From Brugia malayi (taxonomy: Eukaryota > Nematoda > Chromadorea > Rhabditida > Onchocercidae), in the NCBI RefSeq assembly GCF_000002995.4, contig NW_025062479.1:3431721-3495720 (forward strand): a stretch of DNA of 64,000 nucleotides, in the 5' to 3' direction. Positions within the stretch are counted from its first letter, which is position 1. Each line of letters starts with the position of its first letter. This document shows, piece by piece, positions 13,143 through 23,879 of this stretch. Made by a program: the position numbers and the translations under genes. The notes beneath the pieces were generated by a model. It did no database searches, was not told the origin of the DNA, and was given only the letters and a program-made list of their open reading frames with translations.

Positions 13143-13540
13143 CTGTAATGAAATCACTGAAATAAAGTGCTGAAATAAAAATTTCGTTTCATGAGTGGAA
13201 GATGGACTGCAACACAATGAATGAATGCACATCAACGCAATGTTATCAGCAATAAACAGTTTATGAAAATCTTCATATAGATACTGCTAATGTGAGTTAA
13301 GCAGGAAAAAGGGATCTACTTTTCTTCGAATACACGAACAATTAAAAACGATCATAATGCTTAAGGAATCTCTGAAATATTCAAATTAAGAAAGGGAAAC
13401 AATTACTGAACAATTATGATTTAGCGAAAACAAACTGTAGCAAATCGCAGGGAGAAAGTATATTGATATGATTTGATCAGATAACTGATGAAATAATGAT
13501 AATGATAACTAGATTTTCATATGAAATTTATCATTTCCGA

Positions 13541-13570
13541 ATTATGTGTAATTATGTGTGATTATGTGTA
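13541..13570. repeat. Tandem repeat, 3 x 10 bp
   Basis: Three consecutive copies of ATTATGTGTA, the middle one ending in G instead of A. It is short and probably neutral. Confidence 0.9.
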
Positions 13571-16500
13571 ACAACTGAACAGCATTCACGAGATCTATGA
13601 ATACCAATATACCCCATGTTGAAGGAGAGCAAAGCATGTTAAACTGAAGGCACTTCAACTTTAACTTAATGATCACTTTTCTTTTTTTGATTTTCCGATT
13701 AATTCAAGGGTTCATAACAGAGGGTGAAGATTATTCTCTCGTTTTTTTTTCCTAAATCTTACAAATAAAAAAAGAGGCTCAACCCACTATTCTGATCATT
13801 TTCCCTATTATTGTCTCTGCTGTTGGAAAAACTGATAGGTCGAAGTAGTGTCAGTGTCATCGTAGTTGTTCTCAGTTAGCACAATAAATGATTATGCCAG
13901 ATTTTGTAAAGTAAGGTAGGAGTAGTTGGTATATTATAAAATGAAATTCGAGAACATCACTAGTTTAATTTTGCAATTCTAATACATGATATCATACTAT
14001 AATACCTTCCTTACTTTTCGTTTGATACTTCATCATCATTTCATTAAATAAAAATCGATGTCGAAAAGACCAACAAGGAAATGACTGATGATTTAATGTT
14101 ACTGCCAGTAGAAGTGGCAACTCATCGTTATAATTTCGAAATATTTTTTTTTTCTGCAGTAAATTTTCTCAATTATTTCAAAAACATTGGAATCCAGTAA
14201 TTTTTGCTTCATAGCTAAATTCAAATAAAAATGATCGAAGTCATGCGGTAGCAATTCTCAACTGTAACAATCCATTAAATACTTGTAAGGAGGCATATAA
14301 TTTGCTAATATCTCTAATTGAAAGAGAGAGAAAGAAAAAAAAAACGCTCATGCTGGAGTATTGGATGAACAAATAGAATTATAATCTGAAGAGAATAAAA
14401 CGAGTAAAGATCTGCTGAACGATCAAAAATCTGATAGAAGTGAAGAGGAAAAACATTTTGCTTTTTGGACTCGAGAATGCTTCAAAAATCCAAACAACAT
14501 TCTTTGAAATATGGGAGTTTTCTTGTCGCAAAACTTTAGTCGGGATAAGATGAGTGTGGAAGTATGAAAAGAGTGAATGTCCCAGCAGCAAAATATTAGT
14601 TCAAACAGATAACGTATCTTTATATATATAATTTTAAAAGTGCCTCGAATTTAAAACATTTTCTTCTTCTAAGATTTACGAATTTTATCAATTTTGCCAA
14701 AGTTAACTTCCGAACAATCGAAACACTTTGATGGATTGTGATCTCGCTCTAATTTCGTTGTCATGGGCAACAACAGCTCATTGTCTGCGCTTTAATTTTA
14801 TTTTATCTATAAGTTGAAAATATTATTGCTATCTTAATTTCATCGAAGATAATGTTCTACAAACAAATATAAAAATTAAATTTTCCTGCAACCATACCAC
14901 ATGCACAACATTCGTTACTATGCTAATTCAAACAGATGTGATTAAAAAAGCCAGTGCGGAAGGATTACTGCAACAATTTATATGAGTAAAATTCCAGGAA
15001 TTTAGCAGTAATGAAATCCATCAGTTACATATCCTGTTATATCTGGTGCTATCTGGAATATCATTTCAGTTGATGGATATCTTTTAGATCAGGAGTACAG
15101 ACTACTAAATTTAAAACAAGTGGCAACAAGTTATAACTTTACTAGACGATAAAGAAAAACGAAGTCTGCGACTTTTATCATGTGTAAAATAGCAGTTTTC
15201 ATTTTAAATTCAATTATGGAAATGAGTGCAGAAAATAATGAGACGGAAATGATAATAACATAAGCAATATGACAATGGATATGTAATATATAACGTATAT
15301 TAATAATGAATTTCTCAATGTCTGGGAAAAAAATGAGTTATGAGAACTAAGAAAATGTTGCAATTAATGATATATTTCATCCGTTTTCTTCATGGAAGTA
15401 TAAAAACGAAAGACCTAAGATATCAATTTCAGCTCATAGAAAAATATGAAGAGCAAACAAATCCTTACGTAATAATAATACTTGTTCTTTTCGTTTTTCA
15501 ATATTTAAACAGAACAATGACAAAATGATGAGTTCTAAACGACTACGTTTTAAAGCTCTAAAATTTTCAAAACAACAATAATAATTGGTAGTACTAATAA
15601 AAAAGTAAAAAGACAAATAATTGTGGTGAGAATGATAATAGTAATAAATAAGAATAAAAGTGATCACGACATACTAGCAATATCAAAATGCAAGCAAAGC
15701 ATACATAGTGTTGCTGCAATGCAAGATGCAGAAAAGCAAAGTTGTTAGAAAGATGAATTATACGCCTTGATTTAACAAATATGAAAACTAGAATCAATTT
15801 TATTACTACGACTAGTACGACTAGCTTAGTAAAAAGTTAGGAAAGATGAAACAAGATGCAAGCTTCTAGAAGCTTAGAGCATTTAGCATTTAGCGGTTGT
15901 AGTAGCAGCATCCCGCTCCACCTCTTTCTCCCCGTTTCATACCTCTTCCCTTGCAGTTTCAATTGCCCACAGACCTCTTCCACTTTTCACTGATCAATAA
16001 AACGCGTTTTATATAAAATATTACCTCATCAATCAACAATGCTCAAGTGTCTGATATATATTTTCTTTTACTAAGTTATACATCCAAAACATATTTGGAT
16101 AATTTACTTGAAAAATGTTATGTATTATATGCTGTTAAGTAAATAAATGTTGATAACTCTTTATTACTCTCAATAATTCAATTATAACTTATATGAACAA
16201 ATCCTGATTATTTAATGAATCTGGTTTAATTAAATCAGAGTCTCATTTTCACTAAAACTGTAAGCAACCTACTTACTGATGTTTGCTGTAACAATGGATG
16301 GCTTACGTCTAAACTAATGAACCTAATTCAAAAGTCCCGTATGCCAGGAAGTATGCATTACAAAGAGATGGCTCGTACTGAAGATATAATAACGAGTAAT
16401 GGATGAACTGAAATAATATTATATTTAAAGTTTATATTTCTCTACCATTCAATATTGAAATAACTTACTTCAAAAAAATCTTTTTTTTTGATTTTCCTAT

Positions 16501-18079
16501 GTTAATACTATTCCCACCACTAACACTATCAAAATTCTTCAGTCACTTTAGCTATATTCTATCCATCACATGCAAAATTCACAGTGCACTCATAACATCA
16601 ATTAGCCGACCATTACAGATTTGAACTGATCAAAGGAAGTCTTTTTTAAATTATGATTAAGCACTGTGTAAACGAAAGCTAATAATACCAAACACTTTTA
16701 TTTATTATCAACTTGATCAGATGGACCATCATAATTCATCCCCATACCCTACATCAACTAGATAGAAATTCCATTTTATATGCAAATTATATGTCAATAA
16801 CAAAATTCATATGCAAACAAGTGTTGTGATCAAAATGCAGCTAATATTGTACACTCATTCATATCAATAAATTCCCTCGAGAGCTGCAAAGTCTTTAATT
16901 GAATTTTTCGTACTTTTGGAAAGAAAAGAAAACAAATGATCTCAAGAAACTGGAACTGTTTTGGGGGAGCATCAAAAAGTCAGTCTGTGAAACAATGCCA
17001 GTGGGAATTTGTTGCATTGCTACGTATGGCAACTTAAAAAATATACAAGCTATAAGTTAAAAGCTGCATTATCATAAATGGCTTGCCAAAGAACATAACT
17101 AGGAATGCCGTTTGACTACTTCATTTCCTGCAGGATATATTAAAACAGAACTCTGTATTTTTATAAAAAAAGAAAAATCCCATAGATATAGCGACAAAAA
17201 CATCTCATTAATTGTTCTCATTATTGCATCACTTACGTTTTAATGAGAATATAGAAAAGACAATAAGGTAAATAAAGAGATGGAAAACTTCACGACACAG
17301 AATAGCATCATAAAAAGCTGATCATTTGACAGTAAATATGTAGTACAAAAACCCATCACATGATAAACTACTAAACTGATTCAGAGCACACTGAAAATAA
17401 ATTTTCTGAATCTTAAGATGCTTATTATTTTCTTCTTATAATTAAGTAAGAATTCTGCATAATTATGACTTTATCATCTTTACTAATGAATTGACATATA
17501 ATTGTCCCTTCCATGTTCAAAGCAGAAAGCATTGTGAGCAAATCCTTCCGGATTTTTTTCTCTTGTATAAAAATTCCAACCAATCCTCTAAAAATTACTC
17601 TACCAAAGACCACACCATGTTAGTAGTGATTTTATTACAACTTATATGGATCGTACTAAGAACTTTGATGATCGAAATCCATTGGATGATCTCCCATCAC
17701 CGACTCATTCATTACGTATCTTTACATACTGTGGAGACAACCCATCTTGTTTCGATGAATCATCCACACTTCTTTTAATGCTCATCACATCTCACAATTA
17801 TTAAATTTATCCTGAAGTTTATTCTATGTGGAAACATTTCATACGACAACTTTAGTAAGAATTCTAGATGTCCTGCAATTAAACCTATTTTGTGCCGACC
17901 AGAATTCCATAGAAATTTATTACTGAAGATGATGGTAATGAATTCAACAGTACAATATTATCAAAGAGCAAATTAGGAAAAAAAATGTTGCGTCACCTTT
18001 TTTTTATAGTGATCCAAACAATAACACAGTCTGCGACGAGCTCAGTAACTAAAAAAAACGAAAAAAACCGATGGTATAT

Positions 18080-18104
18080 CACACACACGCACATACACAA
18101 ACAT

Positions 18105-18146
<42 letters not shown>

Positions 18147-18148
18147 AG
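18080..18148. repeat. (CA)n microsatellite
   Basis: Interrupted CA/CGCA/CATA units are followed by an uninterrupted AC run at about 18111-18142 and a short AGAGAG tail. ORFs across it on both strands (histidine/threonine runs, or valine/cysteine runs) are artefacts of the repeat. Confidence 0.97.
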
Positions 18149-19319
18149 AATTAAAATACTGCGGTCGAAATTTTGAGTAATCAATTTTAAACGGAACAAA
18201 AGTGGAAAACAAACCATGCAAAACTCGAATTTAAGCCCAAGACCTGTGCTGCGAAAACATACATCACTCATTAAGCATAAAAATATGCCTCATAAAAAGC
18301 ACATAAACGAAAATGACAGGAAAAGAAAGTCGTTACTGATGGTGCCAAGCAAACAGCAAGAAACACAAAGTGCTAGCACGAATCACAGTTTTGTCTGAAA
18401 AGAACTGAAAATTTTACAAGCAAGAAATTTAACACAAAATAAAATTATGAGAAGAAATAAAAGATCGACAGAGGAAAAACAAATCAAAAAGCGCCACAAA
18501 GTAAGGCTTTTTATCGTGTGCTTTGACCGCTAATTATAGAGATATTCATTTGATCACCAAAATCATTTGTTTGAAAATATATGTAGGTAGTGACATTCCA
18601 ACAAATAAGACATCAGTGCAATAGAATTCTTAAATGGTCGTAAACAACGCAATGTATTTCAAATAATCAATCTAGCTCATGCACTGAAACTTCGCATACA
18701 TTTACTGCAAAGCGACAATAAAGTGTAGCTTTGTAACAGGGTTGAGACGAAATCATTAACGCAACCGCACTGGATTAAATGTCCAGCAATTGAGAATGTC
18801 CTGCAACAAAGCTGCAAGTCACAGAGACGCATTTTTCATACATATATGAAAAAATGTTCCAAGTTTGCCCATGCCAGAAAACACGATGTTTTTTCACTGC
18901 AAAATCATTTTAGAATTGGTCAATACGTACGCTACAAAAGAAACCATATAAAAAGTGCAAAATATAAAAGCAAACGTAGCAAAAGTAAAATACGTTGGAT
19001 GCGAATTTTTCTTTTCAAAAGAAATGGCAAAAAAATGGTAAGTGCTGATTTTAAAAATAGAAAACAATGTGACAGTGATAATCATGTTCACAAAAGATAA
19101 TGGACATAACATCTGTAAACAGCAGATAAAAAAGACTCACGCTTGCTTTGAAAAAACTACGCAGTAATGTGAAAGAAGCGTGACGTCATGAAAACAATTG
19201 AAAGAATGCGAGATGGAGTTGAAAAAATGTTAAAGGTAACATGAAGTGAAAACAAATAAAATACTGGTAAATGAAAAAGAGAAACTGCTGAACAGAAGAA
19301 CAAACTGGACAAACTGATT

Positions 19320-19583
19320 ATGACTTCTTCTTACAGCACTAAAATGGAACGAGTTATTGGAAATTTTTCAAGAAAAGCAGTTTGCATCGTTACCAATTTT
19401 CCACCAACTACGCTGCTTTTATTATTTGCAATTGCACTTTTTTTGGTTCACCCAACGAAAATTACGACACGCCCCAGAAACATTTTTATGGACCATCTTC
19501 CCAAACTGCAGCCCTCGCTTGTTTCAAATCTGAAACGTAGGCAAAGATTAAAAAATTCTCTCATCTCACATGAGTTTTCATAA
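19320..19583 (+). other. Open frame of 87 codons with one hydrophobic segment; doubtful gene
   Basis: ATG-initiated plus-strand frame with a hydrophobic stretch (TTLLLLFAIALFLV) around residues 35-48 and a basic C-terminus. I recognise no family. It lies just beyond the 3' end of the minus-strand R3HCC1L gene and has no clear acceptor before the ATG. An ORF this long can occur by chance in DNA of this composition. Confidence 0.15.
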
Positions 19584-19712
19584 TTACATATTTTAGCAGA
19601 AATAATTTGAACCCACTGAAAACTGCTTTTACTCGGAAATCCCTGTCCATATTTACTACAATACTGCTACAGTACATCTTTCTTGTAAGGATGAACAAAA
19701 ATATAACACCTA

Positions 19713-22700
19713 TTAACCTTTCGCATCTTTCAGCTGTTTTCTTTCATTACTGATCTGTTGTGCCGAAACATTCGCGCGTTTGCCAAGAGCACCCTCGATG
19801 AGACGCCGAGCCACGAGTGGTGTTGTTTGAGGACGTTGCTTATGAGGGCGAAGGATTGCTTCATATTTACGAGCTTTTTCTTGTGTAGCTCTGGTTGCAT
19901 CACACAACGAACGAAGTCGCACTTTAGCAATACTTTGCTGCTGTCGGACAGCAATCATCGCTTGCAGAGCTACAATCAGACTTTTTCTTAAACTAATGAT
20001 TCCATATTATTCATCAATTCCCTTATTACAACACTCTCCGAAATTTACCGGCATTTTTTGAGGCAAAGACGACCAAACAGTGCGTGTCATCAACAGGATA
20101 AATAGCGACGTTCGCACAATCATGTTTGGCCAATTCTTGCTTCACATCGTCTTCGGTAAATTTAACAGGAAGATTGAAGGCTTCCAAAACATGTGGTAAT
20201 AAATTATCATCCCACGGATCAACAGAAGGTCCACTAAAGTAATTCATCTTCGGCTTCCGAATCTTCACCTTACACATCGCTACTTCGATCTGTGAAATAG
20301 ATATGAACTGGAAATCTAAAGAAATTACACAACACTTCATATTACTCATCAATTAAAAGCGGAAAGACAGTGTTATATTAATTACTGCGGAGAACATCCT
20401 GAATAATTACGAGGATTCTCTGCATTTACTTCAAAGGAAGTGCAACTGGAAAAACTCACATAAATATGTCCAAAAAAGAATTACAGTTCCAAAAATTTAT
20501 TTCTCAGGTTATAACACGAACTTCATTAACAAGTTTGGAGCTGTAGTCATCGTTGTCAAGTTCCTCCCACGAATCGACTGCATCGCTGCTGGATATCACG
20601 GTTTCATCTTTTTCCTTTTGTTCTTTACTTACCGATCCTTCTTTCTTTTTACCACTTATTAATTCCGTCAAAGAAGTTGGCTTACCATTGCCCGATTTTA
20701 GCACATCGTTTTCATTATTGCTTTTTACCAGATTCTGCAAACAGTTCCAAGTAGAAATTACATAGAACTGCGGAATACTTGAATTCATTAAAGTTTTATT
20801 TCCGACTTCCGTTACAAGCTGCAAATATATCATACTATTTCGTCCAGTGATCTGAAGAAACAATCTTTCACTTATTACTTAGAAATTGTAAATCTTGAAT
20901 TTCGAAAGATATGTTGTATGAGTTCGAGTATGAGTATATATGTTGTATGAGTTCAATACTTTGCAAAACGTGCCAAATTTAAACCTGGTTATCAAAATCT
21001 CCTGCAGTACATGAAGTTTCAGCCAGCCCGCTTCTGTCGAAAAGACTTTCGACCACATCTACAGCTAGAGCTTCAGTAGCATCCATACTATCATCTATTA
21101 CAGATGTACAAATATCCTACAAACATAACTGATATCGTTACAAAGAAAATGAAGTTTCTAAAACAAATATCTACATAAAACAATTTAAGTCTAAAGCCCA
21201 CAAAGATGCATAACATAACAAATGCCAACTACATTATCATCCATTTTCGAAGACTAAGATGATAAACAATTCACACAACTGAAGTGATTCACAAAGGGCA
21301 AATACGGTAAAAAACAGTGGCTAGTCTGAGTCTTACCTGTCTCTGCAATAAGTTAATGATTCAAAGGAAAAACTATCGTTCTCAAAATGAAGCAGGAAGA
21401 TAATAGGCGAAAAAATCTCTAAAATGCCTCAACTGACTGCAGTGCATTTAGAAAAACCGGCTTTTTTTCTTGATCATAACCGTTCTTTCAAAATTCTGAA
21501 AAATGGTACAATGAAATAAACATGTTTGCCTGAAGTCCTTTCACATGCTGAGATCCCATCAAAGCTGACATTACTTTCATTGAAACAAGTGAACTGCCAA
21601 ATGCTTCTTGCGATGCTTAAAAGATATTCATGAATAATCACAAGGAATGATACCTAACTGCAAAAACTCTTAGCTGATACTAGTCTCTGAAAGTGGGTAG
21701 GAATTAATACTATCTAAACACACCAAAGGTATTCTTATTTACTATTGAATGCTATTATCACTATCACTTCATTATTCGCTTGTTTTTTCATTAATTACCA
21801 TATAGTAAAAAATTTTTTCTACGCCAAAAGAACCACCATCATAATCAAATTCCCTGATATCGCTGCAATCGTCTAAAAGTTACACCGACAGATTCAGGAA
21901 AGCTTGTGACAAATGAAGAGTTTAGCACTCATTGAAGTAACCTGCATTTGCTGACCTAGAAAGTCAGTTTTCACAATGAGAAAATTTGAGCATCAAAAAC
22001 AAAAACGCCGGAAAACTCTGAAACATAGTTTACAAATAATGCTTTTAACTAGCTCAGAAAAAATTGTGGAAATTGAGGACCTGAACTGAATTCACTATTT
22101 GCTTTGGGTGACAGCGGATTGTTTGCGACCTCCTGACCTCCGGACGTTTTTTGTGCTCCAATCTCTTTTACAAAATTTTCTGCAAATGGGATATATTACC
22201 AAGACGAAATTGAACATCTAATAGCAATAACTTTCACAATATGAAATTCTAACCTTTGTAGACGGTCCATGGTGAACCAATTGTCAATGATTCCTTGGAA
22301 ATGATTGATTTTGTAGATACACCGGCAAGCAATAAATCCGTAGGGAAAAGTGGTCCCTCAGTGCAATCACTTTTATGGGTATCAGCAGCAACCAGCAATG
22401 AATGTTTTGCGATGTTAACTGCTTCCTTGTCAAAATTTTTAATTGTAACACGGTCGTCAGTAGTATTCGGTTGTGAATAGAATAGATCTTTTAAACCGGG
22501 ACTAGCATAGAGCTTAGTTTGCTTTTGTTGTTCTTCGAATGACTGATTGATCATCGCAACCTGAAAATTCGGAGCCAGTACGGGATGCGCATTTGAAGAC
22601 TCTAGATTGTACAAATCAAAAAAGTATTTCGTTACACACATATAAAAAAGAGACGTACTTCAAGATCGTCCGCATCTGGTGGATTACTTCCAGCATCACA

Positions 22701-23879
22701 GAGATACATGTTAGAAGATTTTGTCAAACTCGAACCAGCAGATACACGTCCAGAATCTGCATTGGGACTTTGACAAGTCATTAGTGGACTCGATAAATTA
22801 CGTTCTAATTTAAGGTGCAGTTCCTGAAAAACAGTAACGTCAAATTAAGAAATTACGAAGCGACTTTGAAACTTCGGAACAAATTACTTCTAGATTTTAA
22901 AATTACACTCACTTTTGATTCAAAATCATCGTAAGAGGTCGGCAAGTTGTCCAAAACATGAGCAAATTCGGTATCTTCAACATCACCATTATAGGTGGTG
23001 CCCCATTTGTCTACAGATTGATTTTGTAAGCCTAAAATACCACTTCCGTTTGTTCCGAACATCTTTTTTCTTACACTACAATGTAGTTTAAGAAAAAAGA
23101 TGATACGAACGAGGTGAAGTTACAGAACACCACTGAAATCATGCAAGGTCATTTTTGATCTGTTTCATCAGTAGAGAAGACGCTATTATTCTTAGCCAAA
23201 TTACGTAAACCACGTCTATAACAGCACTGAGTGGAAGGAACAATTTGATAGTTTACATGAAAGCGATATCATCAAAGTGTTGTCCAAACACAAAACATCC
23301 TTTTAACTATGAAGCATATGGGAGCCTTACAATAGTGAAGATGAGAAAAAACAAAAGCAAATCAATTTGGACTCAATAAGTAAAGCATAATCCACTTACT
23401 ACTACCATTTTCAATGTAAGCGTAAAAATTTTTTTATTAGTTGAAGGAACATTTCAATAAACTAACCGTATGTACTAGTAATAGTTGCTTCAATAAAGCG
23501 TTTGGCGGCTTTCCTGACATCTTCAAGATCTGGTGCGCGAATATCGTCATTTGAGAGCTGCAGCTCTTCAATATTTTGGCTGGTACGAGGTGGAAATTTT
23601 TGCCCAAAGCTTGTAGCAGGCAGCTGCTTCCCAACATCGCCAGAAGGAAGCTGCTGCCCGGTTGACGCGAAGTCTTTCTCATCACTCCTTCGAAATAATC
23701 GCAAAGTTAAATGTGTTGAAGGAAATTCTGAACTACATATGGTTAGTATGAAAACTTGAATGGGAATAAGAGATCCGAGTAAGTATAAACAAAGACAAAA
23801 CTTTGCAAAAAAAAACCAACCTTCCATGTTCATCGGTGAAAAACCCATCTCTTTGAGCGAACGAACCATAGTCACTCAT
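19713..23879 (-). CDS. R3HCC1L-like protein (R3H and coiled-coil domain family)
   Basis: Homologue of vertebrate R3HCC1/R3HCC1L, little-characterised proteins reported as peripheral exon-junction-complex binders. Exons in transcript order: 22823-22659, 22560-22254, 22179-22081, 21615-21530, 21116-20985, 20851-20522, 20289-20049, 19969-19713, preceded by 23062-22913 (begins ATG). Two further exons, 23879-23821 (MSDYGSFAQRDGFF) and 23687-23467, lie upstream. The C-terminal 200 residues carry the diagnostic order: DSWEELDNDD, then HVLEAFNLPVKFTEDDV, VDDTHCLVVFAS, LCDATRATQEKARKYEAIL and TTPLVARRLIEGALG. This RRM-like core plus coiled coil matches the vertebrate C-terminus; the N-terminal half is low complexity and not conserved. 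Intron 21529-21117 appears to use a GC donor. Exon 23687-23467 leaves phase 1 and does not join the ATG exon at 23062 in frame, so the 5' end may be an alternative first exon, a missed exon or a separate gene. Confidence 0.85.
20909..20954. repeat. Short direct repeat in an R3HCC1L intron
   Basis: ATATGTTGTATGAGTTC occurs twice about 29 bp apart, separated by GAGTATGAGTAT-like sequence. It is a local duplication inside the intron between exons 21116-20985 and 20851-20522. Confidence 0.7.
23060..23102. repeat. 43-bp nearly perfect palindrome overlapping an ATG of the R3HCC1L gene
   Basis: Outer arms CATCTTTTTTCTTA / TAAGAAAAAAGATG (14 bp, perfect) surround inner arms ACTACA / TGTAGT (6 bp) with one C/T mismatch between them and a single-base centre. 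Imperfect pairing extends to GTTC/GAAC at about 23052 and 23110. On the minus strand the right half of the hairpin ends in the ATG that opens exon 23062-22913. Confidence 0.95.

Larger units (their letters stand above)
13143..19712. other. Gene-poor region upstream of NDRG, downstream of R3HCC1L
   Basis: About 6.5 kb of AT-rich DNA without recognisable coding exons. It lies upstream of NDRG and downstream of the R3HCC1L stop, both on the minus strand, so it probably contains the missing NDRG first exon(s), promoter and 5' introns. A purine-rich minus-strand stretch near 15890-16010, ending in AGAGGTATGA-like donor sequence, is a weak candidate 5' exon. Small ORFs here (for example 18846-19100, 19320-19583) have no recognised homology. 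Confidence 0.5.

Noticed and set aside
17985..18271. Overlapping frames with runs of His/Thr or Val/Cys
   Set aside because: Artefacts of the CA microsatellite.
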